Shown: positions 33,235-44,805, counted from the stretch's first letter. The stretch is DNA of 64,000 bases from Lumbricus terrestris (GCA_949752735.1 OX457043.1:43260373-43324372), one strand, 5' to 3'. Notes: generated by a model not told the origin, from the letters alone. Translations and numbers: made by a program.

Positions 33235-34079
33235 CGTATAATAATAATAATAATAATAATAAGACGATTTATATAGCGCCGTAGCTCAGCCGAGGCCGAA
33301 GGAAAAGGCGCTGTACAAGAGTTCAAAAGTTACTAGCAATTATACGAGTCTTTAAATAGATAAGTCTTGAGTCTGGATTTGAATGCCTCCAGAGAAGGTG
33401 CATTCCGCACATAGTCAGGAAGACTGTTCCATGCAGTGGGTCCTGACACAGAGAACGAGCTTTCCCCAAATCTCGTGTTTGACCGTGGGACCTGTAGCAG
33501 ACCCCTCGACGATGATCTTAGCCGACTGTCTGCCACACGAATGCAAAATTCAGATATATAGTCCGGCATAAGGTTAAGTAGAGATTTGTATGCTATCAGG
33601 AATAGTTTATATGTAATCCGCTGAGGGACCCGCAGCCAGTGCAGATTGTCACGCAACAGATCAGTTACATGGTCGGATGGTGTGCGACCATATATAATCC
33701 GTGCGGCGGAGTTGAGCACCGACTGGATCCGCTCCAGCTGACAAGCCGGAAGACCCGCCAGTACACTGTTGCAGTAGTCAACCCTGGAGACAATGAAGCT
33801 GTTGACTAAGATGACGGCGGTTGAGGTTGGGACGAATCTGCGGATGGTTTTGATTCGTCGCAGTTGGTAGAAACAACCTCTAACGAGTTGACTCACATGG
33901 GCCGTCATGGTTAAACAGCTATCAAATTGAACTCCAAGGTTGCGAACGGTGTCAGCTGGATGGACTTCTGACTCGCCGATGGTAAAAGTAGTACTGTCAA
34001 GTAGATGGCGGCGTCTGAGTGTGGTGCACCATACGAACTCCGTCTTGGAGGGATTCAGCTTCAAACGGTTGGATGCCAT
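33235..34079 (-). pseudogene. 5'-truncated LINE (CR1/L2-like), ORF2 C-terminus
   Basis: A clean minus frame of 248 codons runs from 34079 to the stop at 33333. It begins inside RT (ASNRLKLNPSKTEFVWC), continues with LGVQFDSCLTMTAHVSQLVR, RVDYCNSVLAGLP, LHWLRVPQRITYK and SGPTAWNSLPDYVRNAPSLE, and ends in FKSRLKTYLF. The 3' UTR contains GGCGCTATATAAATCG and a (ATT)n tail at 33239-33262. The 5' end is cut at the (TATG)n tract. The frame has no stop, so this is a recent, 5'-truncated insertion. Confidence 0.92.
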
Positions 34080-34163
34080 GTATGTATGTATGTATGTATG
34101 TATGTATGTATGTATGTATGTATGTATGTATGTATGTATGTATGTATGTATGTATGTATGTAT
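34079..34163. repeat. (TATG)n microsatellite between two LINEs
   Basis: About 21 TATG units directly join two LINE fragments pointing away from each other. Confidence 0.97.
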
Positions 34164-35738
34164 GCCGGGTCACTCTACCTCCATGTCACTGATTGATATA
34201 CAGGACAAAATTACCAAGGCCATGGACAATAATGAATACTCAATTGGTATCTTCCTTGACCTTGCAAAGGCGTTTGATACTGTGGACCACAAAATACTTT
34301 TGTATAAACTTGAACACTATGGTATTAGAGATAATGCACTTCGATGGCTTAGTAGTTATTTGGACAATCGTCTACAGCAGGTGCTTTGTAATGGAAAATT
34401 GTCTAACTTTCAAACTATAGAATTTGGAGTACCTCAAGGCTCTATCCTTGGTCCTTTCCTGTTTTTAATCTATATCAATGACCTCCCAAATTCATCATCC
34501 ATCTTACACTATATTCTATTTGCAGATGATTCAAATGTATTTTTATCGCATGCCTCCTATGATCAGCTTCTTCAGCTAGTCAATAATGAATTAATATCAG
34601 GTAGTGATTGGTTCAAGGCAAATAAACTTTCATTAAACCTATCTAAAACTAATGATATCATATTTCGCTCAAATAAAAAACCAATACCTATAACAAATAA
34701 TGAGCTGCTTATTGACAACAAAGTTATTTATCAAGTTTACACGACAAAATTCCTTGGCGTTCATATTGATCAGCACCTAAAATGGAAAGTCCATATAGAC
34801 GAAATAAGTAAAAAAAATAAAAAAGCATAGGCATTATTAAGAGAGTCTCTTACTTGCTTCCCTCTCATGTGCTTATCAATCTATATTTCACCCTAGTCTA
34901 TCCATACCTTACTTACTCTAATTTAATTTGGACTTCAACCTATGATACCCATCTCCATGTTTTAAGGACCTTGCAAAAAAAGCAATACGAGTTATCACTA
35001 AATCCACTGTTAACTGTCATACTGGTCCCCTATTTGCTGAGCATAAACTCCTAAATATTAAGCAGATTAGATTTGAACAGACATCTCAATTTATGTATCA
35101 ATACATCAATAACCTCCTCCCTTCTTCCTTTGCATCCTACTTCTCTCCTGCATTGTATCCTGGACTCACTAGAGGTAATAGAGACTTCAGTATTATTTTT
35201 GCAAAAACAAATGTTCGGAAATTTTCCATTAAATTCCAAGGCCCTGTCATATGGAATAAAATTCCGATTCACATTCGTAAGGCTACTAACTTAACTCACT
35301 TTAAACACCTGTTACGTGTGTATATATTATGTAATGTTTTCTGTTAATAGCATGAGGGGTTACCCATGCTAATGCTGATCTATTTGATTGTTTGATTGCT
35401 TTTGCTTTTATTTTGTTCTTTCTCTGAGTCTTTCATGTAGTGTTAACTACATTAGTGTTTTTTAATAATAATTTTTTTTCTTTCCCTAGTTAAGTAATAT
35501 CTCTGCATTCCAATACTCCCTTCAGCTTTCACTTTCTCACTTCACTTTGTTAATTAGGCCACTGCTTAGCGGGACTTGTCCCTTTTGGTGTGCCTATTTG
35601 CTCCCTCACCCTTATAATACCTATTCACTTTGAGTATTTTTCTTATTGCGAATTAGGTCTATACTTTGTTAAACATACATGTACAATTGAATTGTTGGGA
35701 TCAATAAAAATATGTCTATGTCTATGTATGTATGTATG
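34164..35738 (+). pseudogene. 5'-truncated LINE with RT, (TATG)n tail
   Basis: From GHSTSMSLIDIQDKITKAMD the plus frame shows an RT core (LDLAKAFDTVDHKILLYKLE, GVPQGSILGPFLFLIYINDL, ILFADDSNVFL with FADD). A stop after KKNKKA at 34830 and frame changes then interrupt the downstream part (LPSHVLINLYFTLVYPYL, later QFMYQYINNLLPSSF and FQGPVIWNKIPIHIR). The coding end is near 35347, and the 3' UTR ends in ATAAAAATATGTC and a (TATG)n tail at 35715-35738, into which the Gypsy element is inserted. Jockey/CR1-like group. The frameshifts mean it is inactive. Confidence 0.88.
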
Positions 35739-37190
35739 TGTAGCGTTTTGGGAAAAGCTACAAAATTATACTTATTTTTATCCATGTTGGCCATAACGGT
35801 TAATTAACTCTATGCTGCACCAGAGCGAGGCTGCAGACATTACGCCAGCATGACGTGTGACCTTTTGGATGACGTGGCGAAAGTGTGGGCGCCGCTGATT
35901 GGCCAAGAGCGACGCGTGACCTACAAACAGCGGTAAAAGGTCGCTTCCTATTGGCTGTTGGACCAATCTAGGTCAGTAGGACGAAGAGACGAAAAAAAAG
36001 AGGTGAAACCGACGAGAAAGACTAGGCCATCTTTTTGAATAGAAATTCGTTTAAAACTAAGTTTTCGGGCATCTAAATTAATAAGGAAGTCAACTAAATT
36101 AATAGATAATAAAGTAAACGACCGCTGGTCGCCTCCGGTGGAAGGAGAACGTCGAAATAAGCAAAACCGCTTAGGAATCAGGGAAGTAGAAATAAATTAA
36201 AGTGTAGCGTGCTGAATCTGTAAATGAATGAATGTTTAAAATGGCCGGAACGCGTTGATATAGATTATATAGCGCATTACAGGTAGAGCGAAGGATAAAT
36301 TAGCGCTTGTATTAAGCAGCGTGAATATATTGAAAGAGTTGCTAGAAGTAGCCTTGCGATATAACTGTTGCTTTGGTCGTGGTAAATTAGTGCAAAGTGT
36401 TGATGTTAATTCGTTGCTTTCGTGTAACTGATTAATAGCGTGATTTGACCTTCTGCAGTCGTTAAGGAAATAAGAACTGAACTGATAGCCTAGTTATATG
36501 CAGGAGCATAAGAGATAGGTATCAAGTAATGCAGAGTGTGTAATAACCAGCCATAAATGCTGTGTAGTGTTAGGAATACTTTGTGTTGAACTGATAAGTA
36601 TTATAGACAGAATTGTATTTGCACAGGTTGCTGCCAAATTGTATATTAATTAAGTAGTAGTGAAAGAACAAATAAAGTGTTGCATATTGAACTAGAATTG
36701 AAGGTGATTCACTGACTGACTTGCAGTTAGTTGTAAAACAGAATAATCCCATGTCTCGTGTCAGCTCTTTGAGGGGGAACGCCCTAGAGGAATCGGATGA
36801 TTCGGAGGGAGGGCGGACAGTCAGTAGTGATGAGAGATTGATAGAGCGCCAGGTATATCCAGCCAAATGCTCTCCGCCACATCTTCAGGAGTTCGAGTCC
36901 CTTTCGCCCAAAGCTGCCGTGGGGATAACGAACTCAGACGAGCACCGGAAAGAGGGTGCTGTCGCGCGTCGACAAACCGCCGCGGAGACATGTCCTGTAG
37001 GCCCTGGTACCCATGAAAGAAGAGAATCTGGACGTTCCTCCCTGTCGTTCACACTTGAGGTTCCCGTAGGTGGTTCCCTGTCGCCCCGGCAGTACGCCGC
37101 CACACTAGGGGAGGGGGCGAAAGTAAGCGAGTAAGTGGGGCATCCCTTGCAAGCGCTTCCGGTCCCCTAGCGGTTAGGGCGGGCGTAACA
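35739..37190 (+). repeat. Gypsy 5' LTR
   Basis: Starts TGTAGCGTTTTGGG and ends GGGCGTAACA (TG...CA). AATAAA at 36671-36676 could be the poly(A) signal. A 128-codon ORF begins at ATG 36751 inside the LTR and stops at 37132-37134. The G-run at 37113-37117 has five G, where the 3' LTR has six. Confidence 0.95.
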
Positions 37191-37192
37191 AA

Positions 37193-37210
37193 TGGTACCA
37201 GAAGTGGGGT
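37193..37210 (+). other. Primer-binding site
   Basis: TGGTACCAGAAGTGGGGT begins two bases after the LTR with the TGG complementary to a tRNA CCA end. I could not name the tRNA from memory. Confidence 0.6.
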
Positions 37211-37307
37211 AGAAGTGGAACAAGGGGAACAAGTGGAACAGGTGGAACCAAGAAAATTTGGAAGGGCAGAATTTCCTGGAGAGAGAGAGAAGTGGGAAGG
37301 CGAAGAA

Positions 37308-40300
37308 ATGGCTTATTATGGCGCTAGACCCAAGCGTCCTTCGGACTACCCTGTTACCGCAGCAATTGATACGGGTTTTGATTTTGAATTTTACATGGGA
37401 GATAAACCAGCGAGGTTGATTAACAGAAAGCTTGGAGGAAATGATTATGAAAGTGAAGGTTCGGAGGTAACTGATCTGCGACCCTTTCATAATGTTCTGT
37501 TGCATCCTAATATGTTGAGTTTGGATAAAGGTTGTGTTGGGATCCTTGCTAACTCTGAGTGTATAGTTTCAGATATGGAGGATGGGGATTCGGCGCTGCC
37601 GAGGGAACTGGGACTCCCGACTTCGGATGCACATCCCGGGCACCCAACCCTAGTCCACCCTCGGGCTACCACCTTCCCACCACCGCCTCCCTCGTCGCAC
37701 CCTTTCGCCGTCCGAGCCCCTCCTGCTCCGACCCCGAACACAATCGGTGGTGTCGTCAAGTCGAATCCTTGGGTGAGAACCGTCACCCCGGTCACAGCCT
37801 CGGTGTGCAAACTGTCCGTATCCGTCGTGTCGTCGACTCAGTCAATCATGTCGACCTTGTCCTCGTCGTTGAAACCACAGGTTACACAAAGTTCCGCCTA
37901 CCTGCCCTCGAATCCTGGCCCTCCCGCTTACCTGTCAGGTGGTCAACCAACAACCGCTCTGTGTCGGCCAGCTTCCGCCTACGATGACCGATTCTGGGTA
38001 ACCACACGAGCAGCCCAGAACAACCTGGAAGCGAAGTTCCATGTTGTGTCTACATCCGGGAGCGAAAACAGTCAGTTCCAGTTCGAACGGTATGCTGAAC
38101 CGCCTACAGCTGAACTTCAACCAACGATCCAAGGTCGTTTTCAGCCGAGTACGACTCCACCCTCGTCGGTCACTGTGCAGTCCCAATCACGCGTGAGCAG
38201 AACTGTTGATTCGAAATCCAGACAGTATATGAAATTGGACAGGTACAATGGAAAGACATCGGTCGAAGCCTTCCTAAAGAAATTCGAGATCTGTGCGAAC
38301 AGTAACGGTTGGACAGATGGGGAGAAATTCGCCCAGCTGACCTGTGCCTTGACAGAGCCAGCTGATCAGCTGCTCTACGAGTTCGACTCCGAGACCATAG
38401 CATCCTGGTCTGACCTGGTTGATCGTCTACGTCTGCGGTATGGAAGCTCCGATCAAGCCGTCCTCTACCAGACCCAATTGAACACACGACGTCAAAAGAT
38501 GGGTGAAGACCTCAGCTCTGTAGTACGAGACATACGACGAATCATGATCCTGGCGTTCCCTGGTCCCACCTCGGTGCACAGTGAAGTCATAGCGATTCGT
38601 GCCTTTCTCGACGCCCTGCGAGACAGAGACTTAGCCATGAAGGTTCGTGAGAGAGAACCTACCACCTTGGACCATGCTTATAAGACTGCCATGCGTTTAG
38701 AGAGTTACCGTCAAGCGGATGATGGTAACCTTGGCCGCGACGAACACCGACCTAGTCGGGTAAAAACTGTAACGGAAGTAGACTCTGCCCCTGCTGACGG
38801 TCAGAGACAATTCCAGGAAATCGTACTAAGAAAAGTTGAACAGATAGAGAGGAAGATAATGTCGCTAGAGAGTAACGGTCCCGACCCCCGACAATTTCGA
38901 CAGTGGCGACCCCAGCGTCGAGCGGAGCCTCCGTCCCAACACCAAAGATCGGGTAATCGTCCACCTCGATTTTCCTTATACGAGCGACGTTGCTACGGGT
39001 GCTGCCAGACCGGGCACCTCGTTCGCCGCTGTCCCAACCGCTACCGTGACGAGAACCCAACCGAGAGACGAGGCAAACCTGCGCGACACAGAGATGGAAG
39101 CGTCCGACATGTCCCTGGGAGCACTGACGCCTATCTGGAAGTGATGATAAAGGGCAAACGTCGGACAGCGTTGTTGGATTCCGGCTGCGAGGTGAATCTC
39201 TGCCCAGCTTCGTTAGTCAAGGGCGACGAAATACAGAAGTCCCGACAACAACTTCACGCCGCCAACGGGTCCGCCATACAGGTGCTTGGTGAAACCCGGC
39301 TCCAATTGCAGATCGACGGACAACCATTTGACATACCCTGCTTGGTCACCGAGCAAGTGTCCGAGCTTATCCTAGGCCTGGCCTGGATGCAGGCCGAAAA
39401 TGCCCTGTGGCACATGGGACAGAACTGGATTCGGGTAGGGGGTCGTCGGTTTGAGGTCCGCCGGAAAGCCTATGGGGGAGCATGCCGTCGAGTAATAGTC
39501 TCCCGAGATACCTTAATCGCGCCGAACAGCGAGATGGATGTTGAAACCCATGTCGTGTTGGAAAATTTGAAATCATGGAAAAATCAGTGGGCGGTTAACC
39601 CTCAACTTTTAGAGACAGGTCTTATTCTGGCGGGTACCCTGCTACCTGATAGGAACTTCGACCTGCCACTCCGCGTGATGAATCCGACGAACAGAGCGGT
39701 ATGGGTGAAGAAAGGAGTGCGGTGTACGGCTGAACCAGTTACCGTTATGGGAGAAGATAGCTCCACCGAAGACAGTATGATGTGCGCCGGCGTGGTAGAA
39801 ACACCAAGAGGACCTACCGAAAGCGAAATGAGAGAGGTGCTCGCACCCTTGTGGGAGGGGGTCGCGCCAGATGTTCCAGAAGAGACTCGGGAAAGACTGA
39901 AAACCATCATCTTGGGGAACCAAAAAGCCTTCTCCATAAACGAATGGGACCTGGGCTTTACCGATGTGATTCAGCACGAGATAGAAACCGGAACTGAGAC
40001 TCCAGTGAGACAGCCGCTTCGCCGACAACCGCTGTCCTTACTCCCCGTCATCGATGAGCAAGTAGGTCAAATGTTACAACAGAGACTGATAGAACCCTCC
40101 GCTTCCGCCTGGGCCAGTAATGTAGTTATGGTTAAGAAAAAGGACGGAACCCCGAGGTTCTGTGTTGACTACCGTGCGGTAAACACCAAAACTCGGAAAG
40201 ATGCCTACCCCTTACCACTTATCAGCGAGAGCCTCGACACCCTGGCAGGGGCCAAGTGGTTCAGCACCTTCGACCTCCGGGCGGGCTACCATCAAGTCGC

Positions 40301-42779
40301 CGTTCATCCGAAAGATCGACCGAAAACGGCATTCATCACTAGACGGGGGAGCTTTCAATTCCGCGTGCTGCCCTTCGGACTGTGCAATTCGCCGGCCACG
40401 TTTTCCCGAATGATGAATTTGGTCATGGCTGGACTAAACTTCGAAGTGTGCCTCATCTACCTTGACGACATTATCGTTTTTGCAGAGGACCTCGAGACCC
40501 ACTTGGCCAGGCTAACACAGGTGTTGGAGAGATTGTCTAAAGTGGGACTGAAACTGAAACCATCTAAATGCCATTTGTTACAACGTGAAGTGCTGTTCCT
40601 GGGACATGTGGTCAGCGAACGAGGGATCATGACTGATCCCGAGAAGACTGCGGCGGTGAGAAACTGGCCAACCCCGACGAATCTCAAAGAAGTTCGAGGC
40701 TTCATTGGGTTATGTTCTTACTACCGTAAATTCGTCCTTGACTTTTCGAAAACTGCCCAGCCCTTGCATGCACTAACGAGAAAGGGGTGTCACTTCTACT
40801 GGTCCGGCGAGTGTGAGAAAGCGTTTACACGGTTGAAACAACTCCTCACCGAAGCACCCGTCCTGGCCCTTCCCACAGATGAGGGGATGTATATCCTAGA
40901 TACCGACGCTTCTGGAGACGCCATCGGAGCCGTTCTATCCCAAGTTCAAGAAGGACAGGAGCGGGTAGTCTGCTATGGGAGTCGGCTCTGTTCGAAGGCG
41001 GAACAGAACTACGACGTAACCAGAAGGGAACTCCTCGCGATCATCCATTTTCTGAAAACCTATCGACAGTATTTGTTGGGGAGACGTTTCCTACTCAGAA
41101 CTGACCATTCAGCGTTACAATGGCTGCGGAGAACGCCCCTTCCGATCGGACAGCAGGCGAGGTGGCTGACCATTACCGAAGAATTCGAATTTGACATTCA
41201 ACACCGAGCCGGGTCGGCACATCAAAACGCAGATGCTATGTCCCGCCTTCCCCACCAGGTACAAGCCGTTCGGGAATTGCGAGATATCGAACGGGGAGGA
41301 ATGACTCTGCCGGAAGATTGGAGCAAAAACACCTTACGAGATGAGCAAAGAGCGGATACTGACCTGGGCTGGGTGATTCGAAAGAAATGTGACTCGGACG
41401 ATCCACCTTCGTTTGCTGAGACGAGGGATCGGAGCGGAACAGTAAAAACGTTAGTCTCCCAGTGGCCGCAACTAGAATTGAAAGAGGAACTACTAGTCAG
41501 GGCTTGGCTCGACGCGGAAGACAGCAAGGTCGCCAACTACCAGTTAATTCCACCGCCTCATCGCCGTTCGACACTGATTCAACTGGCTCATGAGGGGATC
41601 ACGGGGGGCCACATGGGTATCCGACGTACCCTGTCTCAACTCCAGAAAAGAGCCTACTGGCCTGGGTGGAGAGAAGACGTTCGCGTAGCACTACGGCGAT
41701 GCAACCCCTGCGCCCAATATTTCAGAGGAAAACCGCCCAGGCAAGGGCGACTGCAAACAATGACCGTAGGAGCACCCATGGAGTGCCTGGGAGTGGATAT
41801 TACCGGCCCACACCCGACCTCCAGCACTGGATACCGCTACATACTGACCGCAGTCGACCACTTCTCGCGTTGGGCTGAGGCCCATCCGATCCGTAATCAG
41901 GAAGCCGCCACTGTGGCACGAGTCCTCGTGAAAGAAGTCTTCTGCCGTTTCGGTTGTCCACGCCAGATTCTGACGGACCAAGGACCCTGCTTTGAGGCAA
42001 CTCTGTTCAAAGACCTGTGCAGACTCCTCAAGATCGACAAAGTCCGCACCTCACCCTACAAACCGAGCACTAACGGAGCTGTCGAGAGGTTTCACCGTAC
42101 CCTGAATACCCTTCTGGGAAAGGTGGTAGCCCAAAACCAGCGGGATTGGGATGTGCATCTCCCCTACGTCCTCGCCGCCTACCGTGCCAGCGAGAGTGAG
42201 AGTACCGGCTTCACTCCAAATCGCCTTTTCCTAGCGAGAGAATTGTGCATGCCCATTGATCTAGTGCTTGGTGATGTGCAAATTATGAATGCCATGTCGA
42301 ATGTTGATGATTTTGTCGCTAGTTCAATGGAAAATGTACAAATAAACTTTGCACTGGCTCGAAAATTTATGCAGCGCCAAGCCACTACCCGAGAAGCACG
42401 GTACAATATGAGAGTCAGACCAGCTACCTTCGCCATAGGGTCCTGGGTCTGGTATTTTTACCCGCGACGACGGTCAGGGATCAAGGAAAAATGGAGTAAA
42501 CTGTACACCGGACCGTATCGTGTCCTGGAACAACTGAGTCCGGTCCTTTACAAGGTCCAAAAGTCGGCCCGAGCCCAACCGAAACTAGTTTATGTGGATA
42601 AACTCAAGCTATACAGCGGGGAGACCCCTAACGATTGGGACGTGAGTCCGAGTTCCGATACCATCGGACCAGTTGACCTTGACACCCTGGCACAGGTCGA
42701 AGTCCCTGATGAGGAAGAGGCGATGACTCCCTTGAGACCGCATCGCACTATTGTGCCACCTCGGCGGTATAGAGAGTAA
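37308..42779 (+). CDS. Gypsy gag-pol polyprotein
   Basis: A single uninterrupted frame gives 1823 residues from the first ATG (37308). The frame is open further upstream through the primer-binding site into the LTR. Domains by residue from that ATG: a Pro-rich N part; capsid-like gag (about 290-460); a CCHC zinc knuckle (C562, C565, H570, C575); an aspartic protease with LDSG (D624); RT with FCVDYR (D954) and YLDD (D1053, D1054); RNase H starting DTDAS (D1198); an integrase zinc domain (H1428, H1435, C1465, C1468); a DD35E core (D1497, D1557, E1593); and a GPY-type C-terminal motif (TGPYRVLEQL). No chromodomain and no env were seen. All catalytic residues are present and there is no internal stop, so the protein looks functional. 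gag and pol are fused without a frameshift. Confidence 0.95.
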   Translation: MAYYGARPKRPSDYPVTAAIDTGFDFEFYMGDKPARLINRKLGGNDYESEGSEVTDLRPFHNVLLHPNMLSLDKGCVGILANSECIVSDMEDGDSALPRELGLPTSDAHPGHPTLVHPRATTFPPPPPSSHPFAVRAPPAPTPNTIGGVVKSNPWVRTVTPVTASVCKLSVSVVSSTQSIMSTLSSSLKPQVTQSSAYLPSNPGPPAYLSGGQPTTALCRPASAYDDRFWVTTRAAQNNLEAKFHVVSTSGSENSQFQFERYAEPPTAELQPTIQGRFQPSTTPPSSVTVQSQSRVSRTVDSKSRQYMKLDRYNGKTSVEAFLKKFEICANSNGWTDGEKFAQLTCALTEPADQLLYEFDSETIASWSDLVDRLRLRYGSSDQAVLYQTQLNTRRQKMGEDLSSVVRDIRRIMILAFPGPTSVHSEVIAIRAFLDALRDRDLAMKVREREPTTLDHAYKTAMRLESYRQADDGNLGRDEHRPSRVKTVTEVDSAPADGQRQFQEIVLRKVEQIERKIMSLESNGPDPRQFRQWRPQRRAEPPSQHQRSGNRPPRFSLYERRCYGCCQTGHLVRRCPNRYRDENPTERRGKPARHRDGSVRHVPGSTDAYLEVMIKGKRRTALLDSGCEVNLCPASLVKGDEIQKSRQQLHAANGSAIQVLGETRLQLQIDGQPFDIPCLVTEQVSELILGLAWMQAENALWHMGQNWIRVGGRRFEVRRKAYGGACRRVIVSRDTLIAPNSEMDVETHVVLENLKSWKNQWAVNPQLLETGLILAGTLLPDRNFDLPLRVMNPTNRAVWVKKGVRCTAEPVTVMGEDSSTEDSMMCAGVVETPRGPTESEMREVLAPLWEGVAPDVPEETRERLKTIILGNQKAFSINEWDLGFTDVIQHEIETGTETPVRQPLRRQPLSLLPVIDEQVGQMLQQRLIEPSASAWASNVVMVKKKDGTPRFCVDYRAVNTKTRKDAYPLPLISESLDTLAGAKWFSTFDLRAGYHQVAVHPKDRPKTAFITRRGSFQFRVLPFGLCNSPATFSRMMNLVMAGLNFEVCLIYLDDIIVFAEDLETHLARLTQVLERLSKVGLKLKPSKCHLLQREVLFLGHVVSERGIMTDPEKTAAVRNWPTPTNLKEVRGFIGLCSYYRKFVLDFSKTAQPLHALTRKGCHFYWSGECEKAFTRLKQLLTEAPVLALPTDEGMYILDTDASGDAIGAVLSQVQEGQERVVCYGSRLCSKAEQNYDVTRRELLAIIHFLKTYRQYLLGRRFLLRTDHSALQWLRRTPLPIGQQARWLTITEEFEFDIQHRAGSAHQNADAMSRLPHQVQAVRELRDIERGGMTLPEDWSKNTLRDEQRADTDLGWVIRKKCDSDDPPSFAETRDRSGTVKTLVSQWPQLELKEELLVRAWLDAEDSKVANYQLIPPPHRRSTLIQLAHEGITGGHMGIRRTLSQLQKRAYWPGWREDVRVALRRCNPCAQYFRGKPPRQGRLQTMTVGAPMECLGVDITGPHPTSSTGYRYILTAVDHFSRWAEAHPIRNQEAATVARVLVKEVFCRFGCPRQILTDQGPCFEATLFKDLCRLLKIDKVRTSPYKPSTNGAVERFHRTLNTLLGKVVAQNQRDWDVHLPYVLAAYRASESESTGFTPNRLFLARELCMPIDLVLGDVQIMNAMSNVDDFVASSMENVQINFALARKFMQRQATTREARYNMRVRPATFAIGSWVWYFYPRRRSGIKEKWSKLYTGPYRVLEQLSPVLYKVQKSARAQPKLVYVDKLKLYSGETPNDWDVSPSSDTIGPVDLDTLAQVEVPDEEEAMTPLRPHRTIVPPRRYRE

Positions 42780-44805
42780 TGTAGTGTAATGTGATGGTAA
42801 TGTCGCGTAATGGCGACGAGTAGAGATTGTGGCAAGAAGCCTAGGTTTTAGTTCCTTTCGATGAATAAAATGTTTATTTTATAACTTTGATCTAGGTTAG
42901 GTCATTGGGGGTAGATTAGAATTGTTTACTTGTGTATTTTATTGCATTGCTGTTTTTATTGCCACAGAAGAAAGGCAAAATGTTGTGATTGCATGTTGTT
43001 TTAAGCTTTGATGTGCATAACCTTGATTACAGATTAGATTTTTGAATCTAAAATGTGCTGGATTAAGAGCAAATTGCATGTGCGCATTGACTGAAAAGCA
43101 GGCTGCTAGAATTTGGTGAATTATCCTGATGTATGCATTGGCCTGAGTAGTTGGTAAGTGAGTAAGTTGTAAACTTGTAGGTGGACCGAAATTGTGGCAG
43201 GCATTAAGGGTTACATAGAAGAGGAGATTGGTGGTCTGTTAGTTAGATGAGCTGTAATCCGTCCAGTCGCAGTTATTGGTTGCTCGAGAGTTTTTCTCGT
43301 GTGGAATGAATGAGATGTAATAAGCGGTAATCCGTCCAATCGTCGTTATTGGTTGCTTGAGAATTTTCCTGTGTGGAATGAATGAGATGTACTCTTTCCG
43401 TTGGTGGAAATGGATGTAAACTTTTCCTGTGTGGGAATGAATGAGATGTACTCTTTCCGTTGGTGGAAATGGATGTAAACTTTTTCCTGTGTGGAAATGA
43501 TGGTGATATATTCCTTCCATTGGTGGAAATGTGTGTACTTGGTCCTGTGTAAACTTCCTGTGTGGAAAGGTGACGTAGAGGTAACAGCGTAGGTCATGGA
43601 GTTAATCCGTCCTAGTAGGCATAGGTACGCTTCACTAAGCGATAATGCCTTATGTGGCTGGTTCAAGCCTTGTTGTAGCGTGTTGTGCCTGTAATAATGT
43701 GTCAGCAACTGATGTGATGATTTGTGCCTGCTGAGAGTTAACTTTGGGCTGGATACATAATGACAGAAAAATGACTCATCTTAAGTTTAGTTGCTGTTTG
43801 GATGAAAACTGCTTTAAGTCAAATTGCTTATATTTCGTGTTAGTCTAAGTTGTCGTTAATGTTGTAGCTGATAACATGTTAACTGCGCTAGGATTATCTG
43901 TAGGATTGGGAGCCGAAGCATGATTGTATGTGTTAGAGGACATTCTCTTGGTTTGTGGCTTCGGGCTGTTGCTGAAATGGATTGTAGTACATTGTTTACT
44001 GTAACTGTTGATGTGCATTACCTGAAACCTGGGTGGGAGGATAACCCGATAGCATCTGACAATGTGTAAGAGTATGGATAACATTTCTATTGGGATTTCC
44101 AACCCTGCTTTAGTTCAGAGACTTTGTGTCTGATAGTTAGTAGTCCCGGGGTTCGTGGAAGCAGAGACTGGTGATTAAACACCAATGGCCTGTATTCCGA
44201 CGAGGATTGGGTAACCAATGGACGTAGTTAGTAACCCTAGTGAGGTAAAGGCTGGCCTAGTGGTATGCTTTCTCTGAATCGCCTGATACCCGGACCTTGT
44301 GCCTTTGCTGAATTGTGGTCTGCGTGGAGTAGGGAGCGAGAGTGAGTTGGAGACCTTCAATGTAAGTAGACGTCCCTCCCTCTTTTTGCTGGTGATTCCG
44401 AACGTATGGTTTCAGGGAGATTGCAAAGTAAGGATGTTACATGAGCGTAAACATTGCCCTGCAGTCACCTTGAGAATTTAAGCGGCTGTGTTGTTAGGGT
44501 TAAGTTGTTACGAGTAAAGCCGTGCTAAGATGCCGTACTTTGTATGCCTGAACTTTTACAACAAGCGTTGCTATGAGGCTAATTAGTTGATTTCTCCTGT
44601 TGTGAATTCGGAACCCTGTTGGTTCTTAGAGTTAAAATGAGACTTCATACAGTTGTTGATGTAGAATTGCCTGCTTACTGTTCAGACTGTTCTCAAGCGG
44701 CAATGTCTTTTAGTAGTAGTGATGACCCTGCCTTAGCAACTCATGTACAACGGATTCAGTACGCGACCACTGCTGAATTTTCCAGTAATATGGAAAATTC
44801 GGGTT
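42780..44805. other. Gypsy non-coding 3' region
   Basis: Two kilobases between the pol stop and the polypurine tract. I find no envelope-like ORF with a signal peptide or transmembrane segment on the plus strand. It includes the tandem repeats listed separately. A region this long without an obvious ORF is unusual for Gypsy. Confidence 0.6.
43247..43565. repeat. Two tandem repeats in the Gypsy 3' region
   Basis: GTAATCCGTCCA...GTTATTGGTTGCT recurs with a spacing of about 75 bp (43255 and 43329). It is followed by about three units of a ~60-bp repeat containing TTTCCTGTGTGGAATGAATG and CTTTCCGTTGGTGGAAATGG (43370-43562). Confidence 0.8.

Noticed and set aside
34005..34196. Fusion of an upstream peptide to the RT through the (TATG)n tract
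   Set aside because: The tract is a microsatellite joining two opposite LINEs; the open frame across it is accidental.
36570..36866. Minus-strand ORF inside the LTR
   Set aside because: Opposite to the plus-strand LTR ORF, short, and without recognisable features.
43239..43708. Minus-strand ORFs in the Gypsy 3' region as an envelope or antisense gene
   Set aside because: They run through tandem repeats, have no signal peptide or membrane segment and no matching structure.
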